A DNA stretch of 64,000 nt, taken from Candidatus Bathyarchaeota archaeon (lineage in GTDB: Archaea; Thermoproteota; Bathyarchaeia; Bathyarchaeales; Bathycorpusculaceae). The stretch's first letter is position 1; each line of letters opens with the position of its first letter. Shown one piece after another: positions 52,472 to 62,663 of this stretch. The stretch covers positions 95,082-159,081 of the forward strand of contig PLYI01000026.1 in the NCBI GenBank assembly GCA_003151735.1. The letters are read 5' to 3'. The translations under genes were made by a program, and so were the position numbers. Under the pieces are notes generated by a model. The model did no database searches. It had not been told where the DNA came from and saw nothing but the letters and a program-made list of their open reading frames with translations.

Positions 52472-53369
52472 TTACTATTTTCAGCTCCTTTATGACTTCT
52501 TTTATGTTGAGGTAGTTTTTGTCTGGAATGCTATTTAGAAACTCGGAGAGGTGTGCTGTCTGGTTTTGTTTAACATCTATGACTTTCCAGCCTTGTTTTT
52601 TGATTAGTTGTGACTTGGAAGATGGGAATGTTGCGTCTTGAGCTAAAACTTCTTTTGCTGAATCTGCACCAATACCTGAAGTTACAGGCAAGAAATGTCC
52701 AGTCTTCAAATGTTGTTGAAACCTCAAAGCGTCATTATTCATCCGTACTCCATGATAAGATAGTATTACTTTCTTTGAATTAGTTTCTTCAGCTCGTTTT
52801 TGTATTTCCAATTGTTCAACATTGGTGAATTGGTAGATATTGTGTTGTCCCTTGCCGAATAATCTGGAATATGTTTCATTGAGACTAAAGCTTGGTTTTT
52901 GCTTTGACAAATCAACACAATGTATTATGTTGAAGTCTTGCATTAAGTTAGTTACCTGTTGGGTTATTTGTGCTCTGTATTCCCAAACAAGCTGGACGCC
53001 TTTCGAGTTAATTGTTGAAAGAAAATCTCTTGTATCATTAGTGATTGTGTAACTAGTTGGTGTCTCCAACACTACATAAGGGGTTTGAAGAAGATTAGCG
53101 TAGTTTTTGGTTTTGTAGAATACTTCATAGGCTTCATCTATTGGTTTTAAGCCTATTCTATGAGTTAGGTCTTGGTTGCATCTTACAGAAAAAGTGAAGT
53201 CTTTTGGAACTGTTCTTCTCCATCGCTCCACAGTTTGTACAGATGGGTACTCATAAAATGTGTAGTTAATTTCAACAAAGTTGAATATTTCACTGTAAAC
53301 TTTCAAAGAGGGTTTAGGTGGAACATTGAAGTAACTCCATCCACCTGTTCCAACAAGATAATCAGTCAA
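52464..53369 (-). CDS. DUF72 paralogue, 301 aa
   Basis: GTGGWSYFNVPPKPSL, VEINYTFYEYPSVQTVERWR, DFTFSVRCNQDLTHR, VVLETPTSYTITNDTR and LVWEYRA follow the DUF72 pattern but diverge strongly from the downstream copy. It lacks the RWHG strand (YHGVRMNND instead) and has a longer C-terminus. Transcribed first of the pair from ATG 53369. Perhaps the two form a heteromer; this is inference from overlap. Confidence 0.8.
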   Translation of the reverse strand: MTDYLVGTGGWSYFNVPPKPSLKVYSEIFNFVEINYTFYEYPSVQTVERWRRTVPKDFTFSVRCNQDLTHRIGLKPIDEAYEVFYKTKNYANLLQTPYVVLETPTSYTITNDTRDFLSTINSKGVQLVWEYRAQITQQVTNLMQDFNIIHCVDLSKQKPSFSLNETYSRLFGKGQHNIYQFTNVEQLEIQKRAEETNSKKVILSYHGVRMNNDALRFQQHLKTGHFLPVTSGIGADSAKEVLAQDATFPSSKSQLIKKQGWKVIDVKQNQTAHLSEFLNSIPDKNYLNIKEVIKELKIVIE

Positions 53370-53467
53370 TAATTATCCTCAAAAGGATATTCAGGGTCTG
53401 ATTATAATAACATTTTAAAGATTATGCGATGTCAATCTATAGTTGTTTCTTAATGTCTAACATTTGA

Positions 53468-53567
53468 TGCCTTTTTTCGCAGCAATTAACCGGGGTACAG
53501 GTGAGAGGATTTTTAGAGAAGAAAGAAAAAATCGATTTTCCAAGAACCACAGTTTTTTCATTTCTTT
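53468..53567 (+). pseudogene. Short gene-tail remnant plus hairpin (copy 3)
   Basis: FFAAINRGTGERIFREE at 53468-53520 matches the end of the remnants at 18196 and 38756. It runs into GAGAAGAAAGAAAAAATCG...TTTTTTCATTTCTTT, a degenerate hairpin like that at 36864. Confidence 0.4.
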
Positions 53568-53634
53568 AAATCTCGGGGTTCTAAGTTGATAAGCTTAAAG
53601 GATGAAAGGTCATAATCTGTTATGAGGTATTAGC

Positions 53635-55503
53635 ATGCGATTGTTTGCTGGGACTTCCGAGCAGTTTTTGGAAGACACCGTCCAAAACCAGATCGCTGAG
53701 AAACTTAGACTTGCCTTCTTTAGTTACTTTAGATATTACCCCTCGCATAGCGAGTTGAATTCGTGGAGGAATTCGCTTCGCGCGGTCTCGATGGTTTTTC
53801 AAAATGCAAAGCTTACCCAACAGGGAATTTTGCTTGAGTACCAATTGCCAATGACGTCTAAACGATTGGATTGCATGATTTGTGGAAAAGACGCTAACGG
53901 CAAAGATAATGCCATTATTATTGAATTAAAGCAATGGGACCGCTGCCAAGAGGCACCTGGAAAGAACGAGGTGATCTCTTGGGTAGGAGGTCGAAGAGAG
54001 CTTTTGCATCCTTCCGTTCAAGTCAGCCAGTACAAGCGATATCTAAAGGATACTCATACTGCTTTTTACCAGGAACCAAACCCAGTAATTCTCAATGCTT
54101 GTGCATATCTGCATAACTATAGCGTTTATTCGGAAGACATTTTGTTCTCAGAAAAGTTTTCCGAGGCTCTTTTAAATTCACCTCTATTCACTGCTGACGA
54201 CGTCAACAAGTTATCAGGATACTTGACTAAGAAACTTGAGTTAGGCAGCGGTGTGGATGTGCTCAAGCGGATTGAAGAGAGCAAGTACAGACCTAGCAAG
54301 AAACTTATGGAGCACGTGAGTAATGTTATTGACGGAATTCCAGAGTATACATTATTGGATGAACAGCAAATCGTCTACGACAGCGTATTTTTATGTGCTA
54401 AATCAGGGTTTCACGATAAACAAAAAACAGTTATAATAATCAAAGGTGGTCCAGGAACAGGTAAATCAGTTATCGCCATAAATCTCATGGCTGACTTACT
54501 TCGAGCTGAATACAATGCTCAATATGCGACTGGATCGCGAGCTTTCACCGAAACCCTGAGAAAAATAATTAAATCAAGAGGGGCTGCCCAGTTCAAATAC
54601 TTCAATAGTTACACCGAAGCTCAAAACAACGAAATAGACGTCTTAATCGCAGATGAAGCGCACCGACTAAGAGAGACAAGCTTCAACCGATTCACGCCCA
54701 AAGCTGAAAGATCAACTGTTCCACAAATTGAAGAGTTACTCAATGCCTCTAAAGTCTCGGCGTTTTTCATTGACGATGACCAAGTTGTGCGCCCCGGAGA
54801 AATCGGTTCAGTCAATTACATCAAAGAGTATGCTTCAAAGAACAACTGCAAAGTTTTCGAGTACGAATTGGAAGCGCAGTTCCGCTGTAACGGTTCAGAC
54901 GCATTCGTAAACTGGGTAAACAACACCTTGGGCATCAAACGAACTGCTAATATAATTTGGGATCAGCATGAAGAATTCGATTTGCAAGTTTTTGACACCC
55001 CAGAAGATCTCGAAAACGCAATAAGATCCAACGTCAAAGCAGGCTACACAGGAAGAGTTTCAGCAGGTTTCTGCTGGCCATGGTCCAATCCAAAAGGCGA
55101 TGGAACACTCGAAGACGACGTAATCATAGGCGACTACCGCAGACCATGGAATGCCAAACCCGACGCAAGAATAATAGCTGATGGAATCCCAAAATCAAAC
55201 CTCTGGGCATACGACCCCAACGGAATAAACCAAGTAGGCTGCATATACACCGCCCAAGGATTCGAATTCGACTACGCCGGAGTAATATTTGGAAACGACC
55301 TCACCTACAACTTCGACGAACAAAAATGGAAAGGACACCCAGAAAACTCCGCAGACGACGTAGTAAAAAGATCCAAAAACAACTTCACAGACCTAATCAA
55401 GAACACCTACAGAGTACTACTATCACGTGGAATGAAAGGATGTTACATCTATTTCGTTGATAAAGAGACTGAAAAGTTCTTTAAATCAAGAATAGAAAAG
55501 TAG
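53635..55503 (+). CDS. PD-(D/E)XK nuclease - SF1 helicase fusion (DUF2075), 622 aa
   Basis: Residues ~70-110 give RLDCMICGKDANG, then NAIIIELKQWD, the D...ExK core of a PD-(D/E)XK nuclease. Residues ~270-600 are the DUF2075 helicase: IKGGPGTGKSVIAINLMA (Walker A), LIADEAHRLRE (Walker B), EYELEAQFRCNGSD, YTAQGFEFDYAGVIFG and NTYRVLLSRGMKGCYIY (motif VI). Such proteins recur in defence and restriction neighbourhoods. It is the first gene of a three-gene operon, 8 bases before a NUDIX gene. The last third uses mainly C-ending codons, unlike the first. Confidence 0.8.
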   Translation: MRLFAGTSEQFLEDTVQNQIAEKLRLAFFSYFRYYPSHSELNSWRNSLRAVSMVFQNAKLTQQGILLEYQLPMTSKRLDCMICGKDANGKDNAIIIELKQWDRCQEAPGKNEVISWVGGRRELLHPSVQVSQYKRYLKDTHTAFYQEPNPVILNACAYLHNYSVYSEDILFSEKFSEALLNSPLFTADDVNKLSGYLTKKLELGSGVDVLKRIEESKYRPSKKLMEHVSNVIDGIPEYTLLDEQQIVYDSVFLCAKSGFHDKQKTVIIIKGGPGTGKSVIAINLMADLLRAEYNAQYATGSRAFTETLRKIIKSRGAAQFKYFNSYTEAQNNEIDVLIADEAHRLRETSFNRFTPKAERSTVPQIEELLNASKVSAFFIDDDQVVRPGEIGSVNYIKEYASKNNCKVFEYELEAQFRCNGSDAFVNWVNNTLGIKRTANIIWDQHEEFDLQVFDTPEDLENAIRSNVKAGYTGRVSAGFCWPWSNPKGDGTLEDDVIIGDYRRPWNAKPDARIIADGIPKSNLWAYDPNGINQVGCIYTAQGFEFDYAGVIFGNDLTYNFDEQKWKGHPENSADDVVKRSKNNFTDLIKNTYRVLLSRGMKGCYIYFVDKETEKFFKSRIEK

Positions 55504-55511
55504 GGTTTGAA

Positions 55512-55922
55512 ATGAAACACTTAGAAGTCGTGGGGGGGATTCTGATATTCCAGGGTAAAATATTGTGTATGCAGCGTAATATTGGGAAATATGAATATTT
55601 GAATTTCAAATACGAGTTCCCTGGGGGAAAAGTCGAGGCAGGAGAGAATCATCCCCAAGCACTTATGCGTGAATTAAAAGAGGAGCTGGATCTCGACCTC
55701 AATGTATTTGAAACTGATTATTTCGGTGAAGTAAGTTACCAATATCCAGATTTTGCAATCACTATGTATTGTTATCTTTGCCATCTTTCCTCGAACTGTT
55801 TCCAACAAAAGGAACATGCAAACTACAAATGGCTGAACCAAAATGAACTACATACATTAGATTGGGCTCCAGCGGATCATCCAATTGTAAAAAAATTAGA
55901 AAAGTTGGTCTCTCTTGAATAA
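55512..55922 (+). CDS. NUDIX hydrolase, 136 aa
   Basis: The Nudix box is complete: GGKVEAGENHP then RELKEELDL (GX5EX7REUXEEXGU form). EVVGGILIFQGKILCMQR precedes it. Size and order match MutT/8-oxo-dGTP-type enzymes, which hydrolyse nucleoside diphosphates linked to another moiety. The stop lies within the start of the next gene (eight-base overlap). Wedged between two helicase-nuclease genes, it more likely serves that system, for example by acting on a modified nucleotide or signal, than general housekeeping. That is inference. Confidence 0.85.
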   Translation: MKHLEVVGGILIFQGKILCMQRNIGKYEYLNFKYEFPGGKVEAGENHPQALMRELKEELDLDLNVFETDYFGEVSYQYPDFAITMYCYLCHLSSNCFQQKEHANYKWLNQNELHTLDWAPADHPIVKKLEKLVSLE

Positions 55923-58807
55923 TATAGATGTAATTCCCGAATTACATAAGAGCCTAATTACTGGATGTATTGATGGTTCTTCTAAATCATTAGAGGAATA
56001 TCAACCAAAATTACTTCTTAATAGTCCAGAATCAAAAGTCCTTTCAAATATCATAACAGAATTGAAAAAATGCGATGAATTTTTCTTCTCTGTTGCATTT
56101 GTTACAAATAGTGGTGTTGCTGTTCTTATTGAAACTCTCAAGGAATTAGAAAAGAAGGAAGTTCGTGGAAAAATTATCGTATCTGAATATCAATACTTTA
56201 CAGAACCACGTGCTTTAGAGCGTCTAATTGGTTTAAAGAATCTCGACATTCGAATTATTAGCGAAGAACAACACCTTCATTCAAAAGGCTATATTTTACG
56301 AAATAACAAAACCATCTCGCTTATTGTTGGAAGCAGTAATTTAACACAAGACGCACTTTGTAAAAATCAGGAATGGAACATAAAAATTACAACATCTTCT
56401 CATGGATCGTTAATTGTAGATACGTTTGAAGAATTTAATCGACTCTACAAATGTGCAACTCCTGTAACTCCAGAATGGCTTGATACATACAAAGAAATCT
56501 ATAAGAAACAACACGAAATCAAAAGAAGAGTTGTTGACGAATTCGAAGAAGATTCTATTGTACCTGTTCGACCGATTATTCCAAACAAAATGCAGAGTTC
56601 TGCGTTAGAATCGTTAAAGTTACTCAGGTCTGAAGGTAACAAAAAGGCACTTCTCATCTCTGCAACCGGAACAGGGAAAACGTACCTATCGACTTTTGAT
56701 GTCAAGATAGTAAATCCAAAGAGATTCCTGTTTGTTGTTCATCGTGAAAACATAGCAAGAACCGTGATGAAATCTTTCAAGAGAATTTTTGGTGCAAGTA
56801 AGAAGATGGGTATTCTTACTGGATCCGAGAAAGACTTTGAAGCGGATTATATTTTCTCAACAATTCAAACTCTTTCAAAACCAGATATTCTTAAAAAATT
56901 CTCCCCCGATTATTTCGACTATATAGTAATTGATGAAGTTCATCGGTCAGGGGCAACATCTTATAGAACAATCCTCGAACATTTCAATCCAAACTTTTTG
57001 CTCGGAATGACAGCTACTCCAGAAAGAACGGATGGTTATGACATTTTTAAGGCGTTTGATTACAATATCGCCTATGAAATTAGACTCCATACGGCCTTAG
57101 AAGAGGACATGCTCTCACCTTTCCATTATTACGGAGTTACGGATATTTCGATAGATGGAAAGTTACTGGACGATTATACAGAATTCAATGATCTTGTTTC
57201 AAATGAACGTGTTGAGAGAATTATAGAGAATTCAAAGTTTTACGGATGTGACCGGGGAAGAATTAAAGGATTAATTTTCTGTTGCCGGGTTGAAGAAGCA
57301 AAGGAACTTTCAGAAAAACTCAATCTCAAAGGTTATCGGACAATTGCCCTATCTGGAGAAAATGATGAAAAGGAGAGGGAAGACTGTATTGAGCGCCTTG
57401 AATCCGATGAGCGAGAAGATTACCTAGACTACATTTTGACAGTTGATATTTTCAATGAAGGTGTTGACATTCCATCTGTCAATCAGATTATTATGCTGCG
57501 TCCGACTCAGTCAGCCATCGTTTTTGTTCAGCAACTTGGACGAGGATTACGAAAGGCCGAAGATAAGGACTTTCTGACTGTTATTGATTTCATTGGAAAT
57601 TATTCGAACAATTATCTCGTGCCAATCGCCCTATATGGTGACAGTTCCTATAACAAAGATACACTTCGAAAATTAATTTCAACGGGAAGTAACCTAATTC
57701 CTGGTGCTTCCACAGTCAATTTTGACCAAGTATCAAAACAGAGGATTTACGAAGCAATTGATACTGCAAGAGTCAACAGTTACAAAGAATTAAAAGAAGA
57801 TTATTTGCTCTTAAAATACAAATTGGGGCGGATTCCCTCCATGATGGATTTCGTGGAACATGGAAGCCGGGACCCCATGATGTATGTTGAAAAAGATGGT
57901 TCGTTTTATGCATTTATCGATAAGCAAGAGAACATCGGAGCGTTATCTCCATTACAGATTAGAAGGCTTTAGCTTCTTTGCTAAAGAAGTATGTGATGGG
58001 AAACGATTAGAGGAAGTTCTTCTTTTGAAATTGCTTATCGAAAAAGATCAGGTTTCCAATAGTGAATTTACAAGAATATTATGTGACGAACATCAAATAG
58101 AATCTCATTCAATCGACTCTGCTATTGATTACTTAAACGGTGAATTCCACCAACTGAGCGATCGTGAAAAATATAGTTCAACAAAATATGTTGAATTATC
58201 TCAAGAAGGAATTCTCTCAAAAACAAAAGAGTTAGATGAATTATTAGCATCTCCTACTTTCTATTCGAATTTGTTGGATTCAATCAAATTCGCAATTAAT
58301 CGATTCACATATTCATTTGATTCAAAACAATATTTCAACGGATTCTCACTTTATCATAAATACTCCCGAAAAGATGTTTGCCGAATCTTAAACTGGTCGA
58401 AAGATGAACATTCAACGATTTATGGATACAAAATAAAATCCAACACCTGCCCAATTTTCGTGACTTATTCAAAACGGGAAGATATTCTTGCAAGTATAAA
58501 GTATCAAGATTATTTCCTTGATAACAAGAATTTCCACTGGATGACTCGACATAACAGAACAGTTGACTCTCAAGATGTTCTGAATATTCAAAAGTATAAG
58601 GAAACAGGACTGAGAATTTGCTTATTTGTGAAAAAATCTGATGCAGAAAGCGACGATTTCTATTATATTAGTGATTTAACCCCTTACGAATATAATTCAC
58701 AAACAATCAAAGATGATTCCGGGGCCAACCTACCGATTGTCAACATCAATTATGAAATAAACACCCTCGTCGCAGAGAATATTTACAACTATTTGATAGG
58801 GGAATAA
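55915..58807 (+). CDS. PLD-nuclease / SF2 helicase / DUF3427 protein, frameshifted near 57960
   Basis: The start is TTG 55915. Residues ~30-200 are a phospholipase D-type nuclease domain with one HKD-like motif (HLHSKGYILRNN, then GSSNLTQDAL). Residues ~230-560 are an SF2 helicase: LISATGTGKTYLS, VIDEVHRSGATSY, LGMTATPERTDG and QQLGRGLRKAEDK. The frame stops at 57972 after LSPLQIRRL. In the next frame LEGFSFFAKEVCDGKRLEEV and the rest of DUF3427 follow to 58807. One extra base restores a 963-residue protein. It is the third gene of the operon, coupled to NUDIX. PLD-helicase-DUF3427 proteins are typical of bacterial defence islands. Confidence 0.8.
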
Positions 58808-59060
58808 AAAAAATTAATCTTTTTTTGCAAGTCTTCTTTTCAAATACCTGCAAGTTCTGTGCCCCCTACAGTAAACAAAACGCTCTTTTTTCCCCAAGGT
58901 ATTCAGTTTGTTCTGAGCAATGGTCTTTCGGTGCCTTAAAGACAATGGCTGTGTACATTAAATTTTAGCTCAAGTAGTAAAGTAACCAATAGCTCCCCAG
59001 ATGATTGTTTAAAATGTTCGTGGTTAGAGTAGTTTTAAATTAATTTAAAAAGGCACCAAA
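58808..59060. other. Gap between two DNA-processing operons
   Basis: Contains a CATTAAATTTTAG palindrome-like element near 58957 and a TATA-like TTTTAAAT at 59033-59040. No gene is seen. Confidence 0.4.
59033..59040 (+). promoter_or_regulatory. TATA-like box for the Mrr operon
   Basis: TTTTAAAT is centred about 24 bases before the ATG of the 22-codon leader ORF at 59061, a leaderless spacing. Confidence 0.45.
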
Positions 59061-59129
59061 ATGGAGTTAGCGATAACAAAACTCAAAAAGATAATCAAGC
59101 ATATTTATCCAAATCAAGTGATCAAATGA
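59061..59129 (+). CDS. Coupled leader ORF, 22 aa
   Basis: The frame runs ATG 59061 to TGA 59127-59129 (MELAITKLKKIIKHIYPNQV). Its stop overlaps the endonuclease ATG as ATGA. A basic, amphipathic peptide at leaderless spacing from a TATA box, it may set translation of the toxic nuclease or be an antitoxin-like peptide. Evidence is positional only. Confidence 0.4.
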   Translation: MELAITKLKKIIKHIYPNQVIK

Positions 59130-60322
59130 CTAAGAATCTTTCAACTTACGAAAAAGGATTAGCTCTTGAGCTAAGACTTGCGGAACTATTCAAAAAAATG
59201 GGTTATCACGTTACCCATGATGCTAAGAAAGTGGGTTTATCAGGCGCTGAACATCAAATAGATGTTTTAGCTGAATATAATTGTCCGTTACACATTTCGA
59301 AGATAATTGTTGAAGCCAAGTCTTATGATAAACCTATAGACAAGGACAGAATAATGAAGCTCATGCAGATTGTAACTGACCTAGGCGCTGACAGGGGAAT
59401 TATTGTTACTACAAGCTACTTTACACCTGAAGCCGTCAAGACTGCAACCGGACATAACGTTGAGTTATGGGATAGAGAACAACTTGCAAGATTATTAGGT
59501 GAAATAGAAATTAGTGCTTCAGAACAAGGTTTAATGAAAGAAGTCACTTTCATAGAACGAGCAGTTAGGTTCAACCTATCTATACAGGATGCACAGAGGA
59601 TAGAGAAAAGCATCCTAGAACAACGTGCAAAAGGTGGTTTCTTAGGTGCAGGAAAAATCAACGAAACCTTAGAATCAATTTCGCTTCAATATCTACCCTA
59701 TTATGAGGCTGAAATTCAAACATCCATAAGCGAGAATGAAAAGACGGGTTTGCTAAGTAAGAGGACTGTTCAAAAAGTAGTTACAGTTAGAACGAATCTT
59801 AACGGTCAAAATGGCGACTTAGTAACTGTAACTGAAGAAGGTCTTACTTTACCGTATCCATTCTTGAAACGGTTAAGCGAGGAAGACATCAGAGTCTTTA
59901 AAATAATGCAAGAGAAAAAATGGTATAGCTCAAAAGACCTTTCAGGATTAGGTATCTCCGAAGGGAAAACAAGAAAGATTCTAAGCATACTTGCCAACGT
60001 AGGAGCAGTTAAGACCGCAATAGGAAACAGGGGTGTAACTATCTACCAACCTTTAGTAGAGTTTCCAAATGACCCGCGGCTTCTGAAGTCAATCTCTGAT
60101 TCGCTGAAAGTACAAGAGGTATCAACAAAAGATGCAACCTTCATATCACCATCAATGGAAGCAAGTGATGTCATGAAACGATTGGAATGTTATTGGAATG
60201 GCAAAGTGAACAATTTGTCAATATTGTATTTTCCTTGTTATATTTGCACTTTAACAACTCAAGATGGCTCTAAAAGAACAGACGTGATTGATGCTACGAG
60301 TGGGAAGTTAATTGAGTTCTAG
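59126..60322 (+). CDS. Mrr-like restriction endonuclease protein, 398 aa
   Basis: Residues ~1-130 are the Mrr/type IV nuclease domain: YEKGLALELRLAELFKKMGY, EHQIDVLAEY (catalytic Asp), KIIVEAKSY (ExK), MQIVTDLGADRGIIVTTSYF and LWDREQLARLL. The middle region has no clear name. Residues ~250-310 read as a winged helix (DIRVFKIMQEKKWYSSKDLS, GKTRKILSILANVGAVKT), then a C-terminal beta domain. Mrr enzymes cut modified DNA. The gene is coupled to a 22-codon leader and followed by helicase and nuclease genes. Confidence 0.8.
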   Translation: MTKNLSTYEKGLALELRLAELFKKMGYHVTHDAKKVGLSGAEHQIDVLAEYNCPLHISKIIVEAKSYDKPIDKDRIMKLMQIVTDLGADRGIIVTTSYFTPEAVKTATGHNVELWDREQLARLLGEIEISASEQGLMKEVTFIERAVRFNLSIQDAQRIEKSILEQRAKGGFLGAGKINETLESISLQYLPYYEAEIQTSISENEKTGLLSKRTVQKVVTVRTNLNGQNGDLVTVTEEGLTLPYPFLKRLSEEDIRVFKIMQEKKWYSSKDLSGLGISEGKTRKILSILANVGAVKTAIGNRGVTIYQPLVEFPNDPRLLKSISDSLKVQEVSTKDATFISPSMEASDVMKRLECYWNGKVNNLSILYFPCYICTLTTQDGSKRTDVIDATSGKLIEF

Positions 60323-60387
60323 CCTTAAGTTAGATTCTATACGCAACGTCAATGATGACGTTGACAAGTGCTAAGGCAGGTAAGAAT

Positions 60388-62663
60388 ATGAATCTCATGG
60401 ATAATCTAAATCCTCAGCAGCAGGAAGCTGTGAAAGAGATTGAGAAGCCCCTTTTAATAATAGCGGGTGCTGGTTCAGGCAAGACTTTAACTGTGGCAAG
60501 TAAAATTGCATATCTTTTGGAAAAGGGCGTCAAAAAAGAGAATATACTTGCTTTAGCTTTTAATCAAAAGGCGGCAGAGGAGCTTAAGAATAGAGTCATT
60601 GGGATGGTTGGGAATGCTGAGGACTTGAGCATTTCAACTTTTCACTCTTTTTGCAACCAAGTTATTCAGGATAACATTCTCAACACTAAACTTAACGCTA
60701 ACTTTAAGGTAATTACTGAAACCGCTCAAAAAGTTTACTTGACCAGAACATCAACAGCTTTGGTATTGAGCATCTTGAATTCAACCATGAACCCTACACC
60801 TTAGCCGAAGAAATGAAAAAGTTCATATCAAGATGCAAAGACGAATCGGTCACACCAGATGACATTCGACAATACATTGAAACCCAGGAAAAAACCGAGC
60901 TCGATGAAGAAGCTCTTGATGACCTAAACAATCTAAAGGACATACTAAAAATTTTCAGGTCCTATGAAGATTACAAAGCAAAAAATAATATGCTTGATTT
61001 TGGAGACATGCTCTGTGCAGTCTACAACCTGCTAAAGAATAAGCCGCTAATTCTGAAGAAATATCGAGAAAAATTCCAGTTCGTTATCGTTGATGAATTC
61101 CAAGACACTAATTACATTCAACTTCAGATTGTCCATTTGATTGCCAGCCAACATGGCCACATCACAGTGGTAGGAGATGACGATCAAAGCATCTACCGTT
61201 TCCGAGGAGCCTACGTAACCAACATAGCGGAATTCAAAAAAATGTTTCCTAACTACGTTGAAAAAACGTTAGAACACAATTACCGAAGTACCAAAAAAAT
61301 CGTAACAGTCGCCAACACATTAATTGAAAACAGCCCCGAAAGAACCATTAAGAAACTTTTCACAAACAACCCAGACGGAGAAAAAGTAGCTGTTGTAGAA
61401 ACTCCAAGCGACTCATCTCAAGCAAATTACATTCTTGAGACAGTCAAAGACCTCCTAAAAAAATACCCCTTACAAGACATAGCGATACTTTGCAGGCGAA
61501 GATCAACTGCTGAACCAATAATCAAAGCATTCAGAAAACAAGCCATTCGCTTCAACTTTGTTGGCGAGACAGGCTTCTTTCAAGAGCCTATAATTAAAGA
61601 CGTTACAGCTTACCTCAAAGTCATAAGTAATCCGTTAGAAAATAATGTTGAAATCGTAAGGATTCTAAACCGAAATAATTACGGCATTAAGCAGATTGAG
61701 ATATGCAAGTTCAACTGCTATGCAAATCAAAATGACCTTTCATTATATGAGGCGTTTGACCACTTAAGCGCTATTGATGTGGATAAATTCAAGTTTCTCC
61801 AAGTCAAACAGACCCTCTCCGACTTAATTGGCTCCAAAAAGAGACTTCGAACACTTGACCTCATTCATAGTTTGCTTTTTGAACGGGAGTTCTACAAGTT
61901 CGAGATAGCGCTCCAAAACAACCGAAACATACAGCTCCTAAACCAATTTTTCGAGTTTGCCGAGGAATTCAACGGCATCTATCCGAATAACGATATTGAA
62001 GACTTCACAGAGTATCTGTCGTTTGCCTCTAACTTTGAAATTGAAGAGAAGAACCTTGAGGAACAAGCTGTAGTCATCTCAACTATCCATGGCGTTAAAG
62101 GTATGCAGTACCCTGTGGTCATTATTCCTGATCTTGTGGAGCGAAAAATGCCTACAATTTATCAGAAAGACAAGTTTGCCATCCCGTTAGAGTTACTCAA
62201 GGGTGTACAATCAAAGTTTGATGAAAAAGAACTTCATCTGCAAGAGGAAAGAAGACTGTTTTATGTAGCTATAACTAGGGCAAAAGACAAACTAATTATT
62301 ACTTATGCTAAAAGGTACGGCGAGAATAAGACTGATTCTAAACCTTCAAAATTCTTAAAAGAAATAGATTATCAACAAAATGAATGCATAGATTTTCAGC
62401 AAGCTGACGCTCAAGATCTCTCTGCTGAATTTGCAACAGTGGAAAATCAAACGCAAACGCGTCTCATGAAACAAGTAATATCTAATCTGGCGACTGGAAA
62501 ATTCAACGAAGCCCTACAAGACGTGCTCTTATACGCTAAATCTACAAACAAAGACTTAGACGTCAAAACCGAACTTATAGGTAAACTAAAAGAACCCGAC
62601 TACTCAGCACTGGAACAAACGGTTGAAGAGCCAGTTACAGTTTCGGAAAAATCACGTGTTTAG
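60388..62663 (+). pseudogene. UvrD/PcrA-type SF1 helicase with frameshift near 60730
   Basis: ATG 60388 (MNLMDNLNPQQQEAVKEIEK) follows AGGTAAG. Motifs are IIAGAGSGKTLTV, AFNQKAAEELKNRV and STFHSFCNQV. After ITETAQK the frame runs off to 60804, while the next frame gives LLDQNINSFGIEHLEF and MKKFISRCKDESV. VIVDEFQDTNYIQ, VGDDDQSIYRFRGAY, EHNYRSTKKI, STIHGVKGMQYPVVIIP and LFYVAITRAKDKL follow. One base in CAAAAAG at about 60727-60733 accounts for the shift. It unwinds DNA 3'-5', probably with the nuclease that overlaps its 3' end. All motifs are intact, so base error is as likely as true decay. Confidence 0.8.
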
